A stretch of DNA of 64,000 nucleotides from Straminergon stramineum (Eukaryota; Streptophyta; Bryopsida; Hypnales; Calliergonaceae): NCBI GenBank assembly GCA_963920665.1, contig OY987267.1, forward strand, positions 22,940,001-23,004,000. Reading direction: 5' to 3'. The position numbers and the translations under genes were made by a program. Below the pieces are notes generated by a model that was given only the letters and a program-made list of their open reading frames with translations, was not told the DNA's origin and did no database searches. Shown here piece by piece: positions 38,128 to 51,204 of this stretch. Within the stretch, counting starts at the first letter, position 1; every line of letters begins with the position of its first letter.

Positions 38128-39800
38128 TGCTCTAGCTAGAATTGAATAGAGAGGAGTCTTGCGAGATCCCTAAGTAGGTCTCCATTTCTCCATTCAACTG
38201 CTGAAACCGTAGAAGCTCCAATTATTAGTATAGTAGGGGTTATTATATCAAGATGGTCTTGTGGAGGAATCTATAGCCAAGAACCTTGATTTAGGATTTG
38301 GAGCATGCCAGGGGATTGAAAGCAAAATCCATTTGCCAAAATTCCCTCGTGTGTGAAAGATTCTCTATTTCTTAGAAATTTAGTAAAGGGTAGGATTTAT
38401 CCTCTCCATCTTTATATGTGCAAAGTAAGAATATGAGCTTGCATGACTGCTATGGGATTCCCTAAGAGGTCCTACAAAAAGTCTCAAAAGTTTTTGACTT
38501 GTAGAAAGATTCTTTACGGACAATCAACCGCCAAAATCCACTATGGAAAATTTATGGAAATTCCTCAGAGGGCGGTAAAATCTCACTAAAAATTAGAATA
38601 GATTCTTTTATGTTAGTAATGCATTTTGACAAGTTTTGCAACATTCCGATAGTGGGAGGTATCCAAATCAAGAGGTTCTTTCCAAATTAAATGATGTGGT
38701 AATGTGCGCAAGAAGTTGACCAATGTCCCAAGAGTTCAATAAGTCGAAAAAAAGTCAACAAAGGGTCTTTATGTATCCCCTTAGACCTTCCAAACCACCT
38801 TGGCCAATCACCTTTCTCAAAAAAGGCAACCTTTGAAAGTTAGATTTTCAATCCTTTTTTGGCTAAAATTGGCATTGAGTTTTGATGGGTTCTTTGTGAA
38901 GGGATAAGGAGTAGAGGGTCATGCTTGACTAAAAATGGCCTTCTGGAGCTAGAGGTGCAATCCGTTTGTGAATTGGAGTTAAAATCTGAAAGTTAGAATT
39001 AGACCAGTGTAGAAGTTAGGAAGTCGACGTTCTACTTGTAGGTGGAAATCTCGCGAAGATTTATTGTTTAAGGTTCTCATTTAGAGGACGGAGTTCCTGG
39101 CTTGTGATTTGTGTAAAAGCTAGGAGGTCAACGCCCTAGTGTAGGTAAAAATTGTGAGAAGATTTAGAATTTTGTTGTAGGATAAAATCTTGTAAAGATC
39201 TAAGGTTTAGGGTTCCCATTTGGGGGATGGAGTTTCCGGCTTGTCATTTGTGTAGAAGCTAGGAGGTCAATGCCCTAGTGTAGGTAAAAATTGTGAGAAG
39301 ATATGGGATTTTTGGGTTCCCATTCTTGGAAACAGAGTTCTCGGCTTGTAACTTAGAGAGGAGGTGGGGTGCTTGACCACTTTTAAAAAGGGCACCTTTT
39401 TCCTCTCAAACAAATCCTATTTTGTATTTAGGTTTGTTGGGTCCACTTTTGTTGGAACTTTTGGTATTTAGCCAAAAATCTTGGCGATGTTTGTCTTCTT
39501 GTTATTTTTGCTCTCTTTTTCTTGTCTTTTGTAAGTTATAGAGGTCTTGGGGTCCCTTTGCACTTTTTGTCTTCTTGCGTTCTGTCATTTCTAGCCTTGT
39601 AGTTTTTGGTGGTTGTTGTCTCAAGATTGCTCAAGCTTTGAGCATCTAGTCCCACTAACCTTGGGAAGGGTGTGGTGCCTTATCCATTGAGTCTGGTCAC
39701 AGGGTTCTTGAGGTTTTGTGAGTGTCAACTGGTCCCTTGTACTAATCCTAGAATCAACCCTCTATTGTACCTTAGTGATGCCGCTTTGGAGGGCCTCTAG
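38128..39800 (+). mobile_element. LTR-like block E, copy 2
   Basis: A diverged counterpart of 32240-34080. Inside it, 39015-39360 holds an imperfect tandem repeat of about 140 bp: the phrase GTAGAAGCTAGGAGGTCAA recurs at about 39021, 39113 and 39255. A degraded TATA region (TTTTAAAAAGG) lies near 39385. The stretch 39801-40430 carries a short plus-strand open frame (39841-40026) without recognisable content and a GATGGGGAGTGTATTGGATAC motif near 39998 that could be an element border. Confidence 0.45.
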
Positions 39801-40554
39801 TTTGTGTTGAGTCTCATACTAACCATTGCTATACTAACATGTGTCACGATTCTCTAAAGATGTCCTAAGTCCCTTATCCTACTACCCTTGTCTTAGCTTT
39901 GTACGTGTCATTGTGGGTCTTGCCAGGATGGCGAAGCTTTGGACCCCTCTAAGGCTTTTCCACTACAAGGCGAAGAACCCCCCTAGAGTTGGGCTGATGG
40001 GGAGTGTATTGGATACCTACTCCTAGTGAACCTTCCAAACAATGGACTCCTAAATGGTTTTTTTTTCAATTTTTCAAAATTAAACTACTCTAAGTGAAAT
40101 GGGGGCAACACCCCTACATCACCCAAATATGCACCCTAAAATCCCCAAATGATCGTAGTACCTTGTAGACATACTTTTTGTGTTATTTTTACAAATTTTG
40201 AAAGTAAAAGACTAATGGACTAGTTAGGATAGCTTTACAGTTGATTAGAATGAAAATTAGGTCAAATAGACATACTAATATGAAAAGAACCATTAGACAG
40301 TTGGATAGTAGTTAGGGTTAACTGAGAATCAAATCTGTTAGACAAATAGACGTGGAGGTGAAACTTTGAGTTAATTACAACCAAGAAGCATAAAACTAAT
40401 TGACTGTGATTTTTATCGCTCTCTCTCTCAACATTTGCAGTGATTGCTCACCCTATCTTATGTACTTGTGCATTCTTTCAATTTTAATGGAAATTTGTCT
40501 ATTTGTCTATTCGAGTGTGTAGCTAGTGATTACTTTTGTAGTTTTTGTTCGAGT

Positions 40555-41432
40555 TGCCAGTGATTGGCATTCGGTTGTATTCTTCAACTTAGCCAAGGAT
40601 TGGCGGTTGTTTGGAGTTCTTGTATTTGTCTAATAGTCAAGAGCTGTAAAATTGGTCAAATTGTCTTTTCTTGTTGAGAGCGGCTGAATTCTTAAAGAGT
40701 GTATTAATTTCTTATTTAAGCGAGGGATTGGCAGATTCTTAATTGTCAACTAGTTGTCCTCTATTGTGTGAAGCAATAGAGTCTTCTTGTGTGTGTGTGA
40801 GTTCAATGGTTAATTTTTCTAGAGATTGGCAGGGTTATTATGTGAAGGACAATTAGCCAAGAATTGGCATTGTTCACTACTAATTTCAGTCTAATAGTCA
40901 AGTTGTGAGAGCTTTGTAGAGTGAGATGTTGGTGAGAATAATTATTTCTTGAGTAACTCTAGAGATTGGCAAGTTTTATATTATTGTAGACTAATAGCCA
41001 GGTTGTAAGGAAGCTCAAAGAAATTTGATTATATTTTGTCAATTTTGATGTCAACTAGACTATATTGTAAAGAAGGATGCACTTCTTGATTTATGAATGA
41101 GAAAATAGTAATTTAAAAATCGATTAGATGATGATGGTAGTTGTAGAAGTTAAGCTGGTGAGCAGCTTATTAGTGTTTAAATATATATATGGTCTACTTG
41201 TCTGTGAAAGAAAGTAGTCAAATTACTAGTGATTGGTATTATATTTTCTTAAGTTGGAGCTTAAATCAATTTGACCATTGAATCTGTAAATTGTGTTAAG
41301 ATTAATTTGGCATATAATTGTGATGTTAAATAGATAGTGTTAGCTTTTTGAGAATGTGAGATTATCGAAGGAAGTTGTGGAAGTCGAATAGTCCTTAATT
41401 TTTAATGTAATTATGTGAGCCAGGGATTGGCA
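40555..41432 (+). repeat. Recurring mini-hairpin motif GCCA-RGGAT-TGGC
   Basis: About eight versions of TGCCAGTGATTGGCA-like sequence, each with the conserved core GATTGGC, occur at 40555, 40592, 40718, 40820, 40854, 40961, 41226 and 41418. They are interleaved with variants of CTAATAGTCAAG. Spacing is irregular (32 to 256 bp), and 40521 holds a ninth, worn form. Most copies keep a 4-5 bp stem (GCCA/TGGC). No ORF spans the region. Confidence 0.65.
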
Positions 41433-41619
41433 TTAGTTATTTGGTTATTGAGTCTATTGGTCTGGGATAGATCAGTGTCATTCTTTGATTTAGCTTGATG
41501 GTGATTATTAAGTGTGAATTGAGAGTTAATTAAATTCTTTGGAGTTATTCAAGATTGTAGCCAGTTGTCCAATTGTCTATGTATGTGATGGTTGTCATTG
41601 TAGTCTAATTGTCTAGGAT

Positions 41620-41770
41620 TGTCCTGGACGCACGTCCGCGACGAAATCGTGTCTGAAAATCGACCGGCCAGTCGGCTAGATGCCCGGTTTCAACAGATGC
41701 GGGCGATGTAGTCGAACGCTGCCTGGTTGCCGTCCAGGGGGCGGATAGACGTGTGGGGTGAATGCATTTT
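41620..41770. other. GC-rich island
   Basis: A 150-bp block with many CG pairs (CGCACGTCCGCGACG, GACCGGCCAGTCGG, GGGGGCGGATAGACG) stands in AT-rich DNA. It resembles the islands before the coding remnants at 55.5 and 58.6 kb. It may be a promoter remnant. No gene reads away from it clearly. Bases 41771-42146 show nothing. Confidence 0.45.
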
Positions 41771-42146
41771 GGGTGGATTAGGCCAGGATGATGTCCAATT
41801 GCATGGAAAAAAAATGGACAGCTTCAAGCATGTAGAGAAAAAAAGGAAGTAAATGTGTTAAAAAATGCCATGAAGTACTATAGTCATCACATACAAAAAT
41901 TGCATACTGGAAATTGCATATTCAATGTTGGCCTCCTTTGATACAAGTATGCAAGCCCCCAAATTGAAGGAGTTAAAAAACTCATAACCTTATTGATAGA
42001 AAGGCTATATAACCATTGGTCTTAAAAAAACATGGGGTGAGTGTGACATACTGACATTGGCAAATTTAAGTTTTGTTGGAAGGTTAGTTACTAATTTCAT
42101 AGGATTCTATTGCTTTAGAAATTATCTTGTTCAATTTGTTTAAAAT

Positions 42147-45100
42147 TCATAACAAAAAATCACACAATGAACTGAATGAAAATTTCTTGAATGTTGCCCT
42201 ACTACTATAGTCTCTTGATTGGAATCCGTCATCATCATCCATTAACGTATTCTCTTCATCGTCCGACGAAGGTGATTCATTTCCCCCTCTTTCTTCTTGT
42301 ACTTTTCTAGTTACAAAAGCTTTCCGCTTAGGCTTGTCCATCTTTTGCTCCCTCTTCGCTTACAACAAGGTTTTCTCTACGTGTTTTCAAAGGCAATCAA
42401 CCACTTTTTCTTTTTTGAAGGGAGGTATCGAAATAGGCATACGCTTATCAAGTGGGGGTCTTCCTACATTTACTTTCTTATTTGGGGAGATGGCAAATGG
42501 CTCCATTACTTGTTTGTTCTTAGGTTTAGGAGTTTCTTTCATCATTGTTTTTCCTGACTTTGGCCCCTTTGTGGAAAATGCCTCTATTGCATTCGAGGAT
42601 TGCAATTAAGGATTAGTTGGCCTAATGGAAGATTGCGGTCGGCAAGCTTCTTGCTTCTTCAACATTGATGCCAATGTCTCATCTTCCTCGCTATCAGTGA
42701 ATGAAGTAATGTTTAATCTTGAATTCTCCATACGTCCCATTTTTTTTAAATGTTCATAGCCCATGGTCAACATTGAGAATTTCCTAAAACCAACAAAGCC
42801 ATACTCCCATTCTTAAATAGGGAGTGTGGAGCTATTTGAGGACCGCTACATGTTGGATGTTGCAACCTTGGCATGCTTTCATTAGTCCCTTGATCTTTGT
42901 GAAGCAAATTTGGGCTTCCGCATTCTATAGAATGAGAATCTACATTGTTCCCTGTAACATTTGCTTCAGGATTCAAGGTACTTGGTTCCCAACTGCTTTT
43001 GCTCCCTAATCCTCTTCCAAACTCCACGCTCATCTTGTCTACATTTGTTTGCTCCTGGTCATTTAATTCGTCATTATTTTCTACTTGGGCCCTTGCCATG
43101 AACGGAGACTTGTTACTTCCAATCGTTTCATCTGCTTCTGAAGTTCCACCATTGGCAGCTATAGTCCCAATAGGAGCTGCTCATTGGACATATGTATCTT
43201 CCTCGTTTGTGTTTAGGACCTTATCGCTACTCAGAAATCCGCTTCCATCTACAAATCTTACTATGGAAGGTACACCTTCATCGTTTCCACAATGGTCGTC
43301 GTCCAGTGGAAAGTCGTACTCGTCTCGGTCATTGTTGCCGATGTCATCATCGTACATATTTCCTCTCTCAAATGATTCACCTCCCAAATTGTACGTGTCA
43401 CCATCCATATCCTCTTCTTCATCAAAGATCGAGTCGTCCTGACTTGCTTTGTGTCCATGTTCCTCATTTGAGTCATTTCCACCAACATCAACACCTTCTT
43501 TGTCTTCATTGTCTTTGGTACTCTCGTCTTCCGCCTCAGACCCCTCAGGTTTTTGTAATTCTACATTTTCAAGTGGTGCATTTTCAAGGTATCACTTTTT
43601 TTCATCCTTCTCCTTTGATGCAGCCAAGACTCTTTAATTGGTGTACACATACACCAAATCTATGGTTCTTTTTGTTTTCAACTTGTTTCGAGATTTGTTG
43701 TGAACAAAAGAATAGCTACTTCAATTTCGTTCACATGAAGATGAGGATACCGGTTGGCCCAATATTCTCCTTGCAATTGGAGCAATTAGCTTCCCACAAG
43801 CACCTTCAAAATCCCACCAAGCGTGTGCCGATAAGTTTTATTCACTTGGATCCAACCTGTTGTGGAAAGGAGGTTCCCTATGTCGAAAAGCCATGAACTC
43901 CTTCACCACATCTGCATAGTCCCCACGTTTACAAATTCGCATGAGAACACGCCTACATGCATTGGTTGCCTCAAGATCGTCAGCTAGTTCTTTATCTTGA
44001 AGTAGGTAGGGGTTTAGGAGAGCTCCTGCATAATGGAGATTGCTCTCCACCATTTCCCATCGGACTTGGAATGCCTCTCTGAGTGGTTTGGCAAGCTCAA
44101 GGCTTAACCAAAAAGGCGCAATTTCTAAATCCGCCACATGTTTCCGTATTTTTCTCATAATATATAAAACCTTGCCTGTGCATAGCGTCTTTGCATCTAA
44201 ATCACATAGGCCATACACAACAACACCCATCAAGTCAACAAAATTGGTGCAATGCCTCCAAAAATGCTCACTATTTATTATCTTCTTCGTCTCTCATGAC
44301 TTCGTGCAACTTTTAGTTTTCTTGTCCTTCAATGTCCTCACGTATTGTTCCCAAAGTGGATCCGTCACGCTCTATTGGAGTGCTCCCTTTACCTTCAACA
44401 AACGATGAAGAGCAATGAAATTCGAGGCAAACCTTGTTTCCCCTGGCATCAACAAGCTCAAGTCCTTTTAGTAAGTCCGAAATATTGCAGGTAGCATGTG
44501 TTGCTTCTTGAAAAATATAAGAACCTTGTGGGCTTTTTCCACTACGTCCGTCACCCAGATTTACTTTCCCCAATCTTTAAGCAGCAAATTCAAGGCGTGC
44601 ACCACACAACCTTGGAAAGAAATGTGCAGATACTTCTCTATTATAATTCTACATGCTACGTGGTTCATAGGAGCACTGTTTGTTGTGATTTGTACCACAT
44701 TCTCCGGCCCCACCTTTTGTATGAATTTGTCCAAAATAGTCGCCAAATACTCTATATTTTTTTCAAACCCACTTGTATCCACGGATCCCAAGAATTGCTC
44801 CTCCACAGAAGACACAAGCATGGCATTCACCAATGGTCGATTTGTAACTAAGCTCCATCCATCAATAGAAAGAGTTGCACCAAATTTTCTTATACTATCC
44901 TCGGTCTTCTTATGTAGCTTCACTTCAAGATTTGCCTTTGCTTGGTCCAACAATTTTGTTCATAGGGCAAGGTACGATGGCAGGTTGTATGGCTTTTTGA
45001 ACTCGGTTGTCTTCTTTACTGCTTCTTTGAATGCCGTAGACCGAGAAACTGCAAATGGTATATTTGCCGAATAGAAGAAATTAGCCCACACCGCATCCAA

Positions 45101-45573
45101 ATTCCACCTATCTACTTCTTCAAAACCATTTGCTAGCTGGCTTTGTTTTTAAGGCCTACTCGTGGACGATGGTAGGGTTGGACATTGTCCATTTGATGTT
45201 TCAGCATTATGGTTTATCCCTGAAGACACATGACCTATCCGTTTGGCATTGGGCTTGAATCTGCCTGTGTTGAATGTGGTGAGTCCCTTCCATTTGAGAT
45301 ATTGCTAGAGACTCTCACTATATTTTGGCCATCTACGTTGTCAAGGGCCGATCTTGGTGGAAACATCCCTTTACAAAGGCTAAAAAGACTCCGAATTGAC
45401 AATGTCAATTTTAGGCATAGGCTTATTCTGTTGTCTCGAACACCGTCTTTGCCTACATATCCTAGGTGACTCAACATGCAACACTTCTGATTTGCAAACA
45501 CCAAGTTACATGCCTTGCACTGCACTTTACCACTTGATGGAACACTATACCAACGACAGAAGTCCTTGCTCAT
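42147..45573 (-). pseudogene. hAT-family transposase (BED/DUF659 type) with long acidic tail
   Basis: hAT transposases excise and reinsert DNA with 8-bp duplications. Read from 45573 downward there is a BED-like zinc finger (VQCKACNLVF... with CxxC and a later His), then NIPFAVSRSTAFKEAV (about 45070), and the DUF659 core with LSIDGWSLVTNRPLVNAM (about 44870) and FQGCVVHALNLLLKDW (about 44590). PGETRFASNFIALHRLL (about 44430) follows, then the hAT dimerisation region WWDFEGACGKLIAPIARRIL and PVSSSSCERN (about 43810-43750), the family's best signature. From about 44950 to 42767 nearly all parts share one frame broken by several stops. Each stop is a C-to-T or G-to-A step; for example CERN is followed by TGA where the family has Trp. 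Beyond the dimer domain the frame continues for some 300 codons of Asp/Glu-rich, low-complexity sequence, then in another frame a Lys/Pro-rich piece to 42147. That tail is much longer than usual for the family. Confidence 0.9.
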
Positions 45574-46299
45574 TGTGAAAAACTTTCTTCAAGTTCAAGT
45601 TTCAATCCCGTCTCAAGTTTCAATCAATTGATCAAGCTACATATATGAAATATAATGAGTTTGGGAAGCCTTGGAAACCAAAGCCCCCCTATCCACTTAC
45701 CTATGCATTACCAAGCAAGGGACACAAAAATTGCAGCCCTTAGCCCTTGGAAATCTTAACGTTCAGTTTCTCAGGAGTGCTTGCAAATGACTTTTTCCTA
45801 GTTCTTATACTTCTGAGGTACTGAGCGCTCTATGGTTTGAAAGTTACCGTTGGACAATTGCAAACGAACGGGGTGGATGGGGCGAACAGAGTTGTCTTTT
45901 AATTTTAAAAATCAGTTTTGTAGTTCACGGTGGCCAAGGTGTATGGATTATTGGATTAACATTGATCAAAGGATTACAAAACAAGTACAAAGTGGTACAA
46001 TAAAATACTCATTTGAATTTTGAATGAACAATAAACTAGAAATTGGATTGAGCATGTATTCTTGAATTCAACATAGCCAAGTGAAATTATAATAATGAAG
46101 TAAACATATATATATAACGAATTGAAATAAAAACATATTTTCCTTGCATACATGTATATGCATTACAAGTATGTCTCCATGTATACGGTGGACGACATCC
46201 TAGTTGTGAAAACTTCTAAACCACACAATGCAAAATTATATTTTCAATGCCACAAATATAACTATATAAGTCTATGTTGTAAAATTCAACATTTCCCTC
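45574..46299. other. AT-rich spacer between hAT and RING remnants
   Basis: No gene. There is a short (AT)n run at about 46106-46118. It contains the presumed 5' flank of the hAT copy; I see no convincing TATA box. Confidence 0.45.
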
Positions 46300-49200
46300 T
46301 TAGTTTTTTCCTAAACCATTATTTTCCTCCACATCACAAGAGGTCCCCTCCTTCTCCATGAGTCTTCTACTTGTTCGACGAGGGTGCGAGTGAGGACTAC
46401 GTCTACCACTTGTCCCTCCAAGGCTAGCTTCTACCTCCATGTCAACCCTCTCAAATTGCCATTTTGTTTCCTGAGAGTGGTCATCCTCCTCTTCACTCTT
46501 CCATTTACTCTTCTTCTTTGGAGTTATTTCCACTTTGTGGGCCTTCAAAGTTGTCATAGGACAATCCACATCATCCATGAGTTTGTTTATCATTGCATCC
46601 TCAAATTTCACATGGAGCCAAAAGGGGTCATTTTCCTCCCTTAAATACGACCTCCACTTCATTATAACCTCATTCATCCTTGTGTCAAATGCCTTGGCAA
46701 CGTCTTCCATTTTATTCTCTGTTATGGAGTTACTGTATAAGTCAACTACAGAACGAACTTTTGTTGCTTCTTACAATTTTGATAAAATGAGGGCCCACCC
46801 TATCAATTTTGTATTGTATCCCTCCAATTGCTTAATGACCTCAAGATTTCGCTCCACCTCCACCAAGAGGTCATTTGGACCTTGCTTCATCCATTCTTTT
46901 TTGGGAATTCGGAAGAATTTTTGGTGTTGTGAGCTCCAATGCCCTCCCATGCTACGACAAAACAATTCTCGAGACTCACTATTAGGAATTTCAAAGGCAT
47001 GCAACTCCACCTCTACATCTTGCGTCATCTAGAAGAACTTATCCTTAGGGGCGGTAGGGCCATCGGACATCTCATGAAATTGTTCTTCAACATCCCACTT
47101 CATTGGTTTTCGCCAATGCAAGTAGTTTTGGAATTTGTACGGCCCTTGGTCAAGTGGAAGGGTCCACCAATTGTATTTGTGTCCCAATGGCATACGATAC
47201 AAAATCCCTAGCATTTCATACAACCTTGGACTTAGAGGAATGTGACACTCCGGACAACGGTGTTGAAATTCCACCAATCTTTGAATGCAAAATACATGAA
47301 AAGTGTGGCGACATTGACCCAATGCTATAGCTCCTTCAGGCCCAAAACGACCTTGACAAAGAGAACAATGACCTTCCAAAATGGGAATATTCAAAAAACT
47401 ACTTAGCACAAGCTATTTGTTGTGTTGATGGAAGTGAGTTGACAATGTACTGTAAGGGATCCATCCTTCTTCCAGTTCCAAGGCCCAATTGATGTTCTCT
47501 GTATCATTCATATTATAGGTCTTGCTGTAGTTTAAGCGCTTATACATTCTATCCATGTTCCTCCAAACCATAAGTTTTAAATCAGGGTCCTTTCTTTTGT
47601 CCTCTAACTTCTCCGTGAAACGCAAATGAGAACTCTTCACGTTCTCATATGTTGCGTCCAATTTGAATTTATACCTCAACAACCTTTTCATGAGTCAAGA
47701 TGATACAAAGGATTGTTCTTGTAGTTGCCTCGCCCACATCACCCAATGTAAATTTGCCTTTTCCATTGGAAGGATTTCACTTAGTAACCCTACTTGTTCC
47801 ATTCATTTTATCATGGACTCGGCCTCATTCTTTGCTCGGATTGCCAAATCCAATTGATGCTTTAAGTCTTCGACTTCATGGTCTTTTGTTTTTGTAGAAG
47901 GGTGATTGCAAGAAACACTTGTCCTATTTGTTGCATTTTCGGTTTTCACTGCGTCAATCCTATTAGTACTACGAGTCTTGCGAGTACTATGAAGGGTACG
48001 GGAGATGAAACGTGGACTGTTGATTGGAATCGAGATGAAACACTGGGAAGACACGTGGACGCATGGTAGTGGATGACAATAGGAGATGTCAGGGAAGGAT
48101 GATGTTTTGGGACAGTCCCTGTCATCCACGTTGGCAAATTTGCAAGCGTAGTGGGCCCCGCCCAGTACTAAGGAGTCCTACACTATACCCTGGACTACTA
48201 TTTTCTAATAGTGTCTTCGATTTACCCCAGAAAATGAAGCTGGAACTTTCCCATTTTTGAAAAATAGTTAATGATTTTGGAAAAATAAATTTAAAAGTGG
48301 CCATTATTGCCAACTGAGAGAACTATTGAATGGAGCAAGAAGAAATTGGAAAACATTTTGTATTACTTAGAAAATGTTGTGTAAACGTTGCACACATCGG
48401 AGCAATGCCAAAGGCAATTGAAACATGATTTTGCAAATCCCTCTCCACAAAAGTTTTAATTCTACTAGAGCAGCTCACTGTCTAGTTTTGACGATGTAAT
48501 CCTTCAAAAAAGGTACTTGATAGTACTAAAAACTATCAAAATCGCAAATGTGACATGTAAATGAAATTCAATTTCACACCCTAAAATAATTTTGAAAAAT
48601 TCAGATTAATTTGTGTTCATTCATCAGTGCTAGAGGAACCTACATTTTGAATTTCATGTTCATTCAATCATTTCTCCAATAGTTATGGCACAAAACAACC
48701 ATCGCATTGAAAGTGTGACGCAAAATAGGATAGGTGTTTCTTGCAATCACCCAGAAGCATCTTGGACAGAGGGTAAACCTAAAAGTTTAGGGCTCTCCAT
48801 AGGCCATGGGAGTTCAACTATCGCATCAACGGCTTTGCCCTTGTAAAGAAAAAGAGAGAGTTCATCGCTCTCTTGAGTTGGTTGACTTGCCTGCGATAAA
48901 CTTGTTTTGCCGTTCCATTGTTCGGCTACCTTCTCATTCTCCAATATCAACAATGTTTTGCGAAGCTGTTCTAACATCCCCTCAAATGTCTTCAACTCCA
49001 ATGCCAATTTCTCATTCGTGAGCTTCAAAGTCTTGTTTTCTTTCTTGAACCTCTTATTGTCATTGTTCAAAGTCCTCCAATAGACACAATCAGACATCGT
49101 TTCATGTTGCTTCTGCAATATCTCATATTTTGCCTTGAGGTCATCATGGTCTTCCTTGGAATAACGCACCTCCCTCAATTCTTGATTCTTTTGTTCAAGA

Positions 49201-49520
49201 AAAACAATATGTTGAAGCTCTTTCACTTTCTCGTTTTATAGTTTGTCCGCAAATTCGGCAAACTTCTTAAAAGCCAAAGCACCATGTAAAATGGATGGCG
49301 TCATTTTGGAAAATGTATCCGTTATTTCTGCAAGGGTAGGCGTCAATACAACCACAACTCTAGCTATACATGATAGAGAATAAGTCTTTTCAAACATCTC
49401 ACCAAATCTCATTGTTGCCTTGCTTGAAGTAGAATTGTGCCCTTCATTTGTAGTGTCACCTTTTGTGAACCACCATATTGGTTTACTATTCAAAAACCCA
49501 AAAATATAAAAATTAGGCAT
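46300..49520 (-). pseudogene. Coiled-coil / RING-H2 protein, decayed by in-frame stops
   Basis: The likely role is E3 ubiquitin ligase activity through the RING, but substrate and family are unknown. Reading from 49520: an N-terminal piece (49520-49236), one TAA, then a long coiled coil (49226-48747, heptads in KEDHDDLKAKYEILQKQHE and later). A gap of about 600 bp that may contain an intron follows, then from 48129 to 46300 one uninterrupted frame. That frame contains another helix (DLKHQLDLAIRAKNEAESM), a charged region, the RING at 47367-47242 (C-x2-C-x14-C-x-H-x2-H-x2-C-x10-C-x2-C, all eight ligands present) and a Trp-rich segment after it. It ends with a basic/acidic tail (PKKKSKWKSEEEDDHSQE). 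Stops in that frame: TGA 47803, TGA near 47695, TAG 47413, TAG 47029, TAA 46771. No frameshift is seen over 1.8 kb, and the intact RING shows the frame is real. It lies directly upstream of the hAT copy on the same strand. Confidence 0.75.
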
Positions 49521-51204
49521 GAATTTACAAATCCAGGAGTGTGAATACTCTGGATTAAGCCATAACCATCAATTAAAGAGTTTTCTGCTAGATAGCAATG
49601 GAAACTTGAAGAGGTTAGGGCAAGATGCTAGAAAATGCACTTAGGAGGAAATTAGGGAAAATTCTAGGAAAAAAATGGGGAGTTAAAACTAAAAAGAGGT
49701 TAAGCAAGATTTGGTAGAGTAACCAAATTAGGCTAACGATAAAATGATGAGAAAATGAAAACAAAAGACTAGAAGTAGGAAATGAAACTAAAAGTAAATG
49801 AAAAATCACAAAAATAATAAATAAGAAAAAACACAAAAGAAGTTAGTTAAACTAAAATTATGACTAAAACACTAGTATAGTGGGTAAAACACTAAAATAG
49901 GATTTTACAGTAAGTTAGAAGATTTTACAGTACTTTAGGGGGTAGAACACTAAATAGTGTAATTTATAGTAAATTAGCGGATTTTCAATAACCTAACGCG
50001 ATTTGCACTGATTTGGTGCATTTTGCACCAAATTAGCAGATTAACAGTGAATTAGTGTAGGATGAAAGTAGTTAGAAAATTAATCTGTTAGAAAGTTGGA
50101 TATAGGCAAAATTAAGGTTTGGAGCCCTCTTTCTCTCAACTCTCTCTCAATTTTCCCAACTTTATGTGCATGTGTGTTGGAGAGCATTTTGGGTGATTAT
50201 GGATGTTTTTAAAGCATGAGGAGCTAGAGACTAGGAGGAGGAAACCAAGGTAGGACAATTTGTCGAGTGGGTCACTATTTTTTGAGAAAAAATGGTGAAG
50301 GAATGATGGGAGTGAGGGCAGATGGGAATTGGAGTGAAGAGAATTAGGGTTTCGTTGAAATGGGAGGGGACTACCAACTTTGGTGATTGATTGTGGAAGA
50401 TGAGGAAAGCGGAATGGGCTGAGTTTTGGGGAGGATGGAGAGGGGAAAGTTAGCTTTCCAACAAGGCAAGTCTTGACCGATTCCAAGTAAGGACGAGGAT
50501 GGAGTGGTTGATTTAATGCGAGGAGGTCAAGCTGCCTCCGCCACAAAAGACGGATGACTTTGGCAAGCCACTGTGGGAGTTAGGCAAAGAAGATCAACGT
50601 GAATTGTAGTGAGGGAAAAGATGAAGAAGTTAGTTTTTCAATGAGATAAGTCTCGCCCAATTTGGAGTAGGGACAAAGCCGGGGCGATCATTTTAGTGTG
50701 ATAAGGTCTGCTGCCCATCTAGTGGCAGTTCATTTGGGGTATTTTATCTTTTTTTTTCTTATGATTCAACTGAATCTAAATGTAATGTTAATTACAATAT
50801 GATCTTTTCTTATCAATCTTGAAGCAATAGTTCAATGGCCTTGCATGCAATGTTCTTGTAGGGTGTGAATGTTTAGAGGGTATATGATGATTTTTTAGGG
50901 TTTTAGGGCAAGCATAGAAGCGTTACCCAAATTGGGGGTAAAATTAGGGTTAAGATATGGATTAGGAAATTAAAGGAAAAAATGAATTGGCCTAAAAGGA
51001 ATGTGTGAAGATGTTAGGGATGGGATCTATAGAATTAGGGAGGTGATTGGCATCAATTTAGGAAGTGAATTAGGAATTGGGGTGGTTGTGGTGTGTTGGA
51101 ATTTAATTTCAGGACACCAAATTGACCCATTTGGTGCCCCAATGGCTAGTCTTAGGCAAAATTAGGTCTAGCAGGTTGCCCTAATCTCCTAGAGTAGGTA
51201 CTTG
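49521..51204. other. Spacer with A-rich and purine-rich tracts
   Basis: 49600-50100 is A-rich with repeated phrases such as ATTTTACAGTA and AAATTAGCGGATT (49880-50050). 50130-50700 is strongly purine-biased on the plus strand, which creates a false open frame on the minus strand (50546-50136, Ser/Pro-rich). No gene is supported. Confidence 0.45.

Noticed and set aside
43192..43896. Long plus-strand open frame (234 codons) rich in His, Leu, Pro and Cys
   Set aside because: It mirrors the minus-strand hAT transposase, whose dimerisation motif lies on the other strand. Its composition is typical of an antisense frame.
46300..48129. Alternative genetic code or stop readthrough to explain many in-frame stops
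   Set aside because: All three stop codons occur, at different residue types, and A/B comparison shows transitions create them. Ordinary decay is simpler.
50136..50546. Minus-strand open frame of 136 codons
   Set aside because: It results from strong purine bias on the plus strand (Ser/Pro/Leu repeats) and has no recognisable domain.
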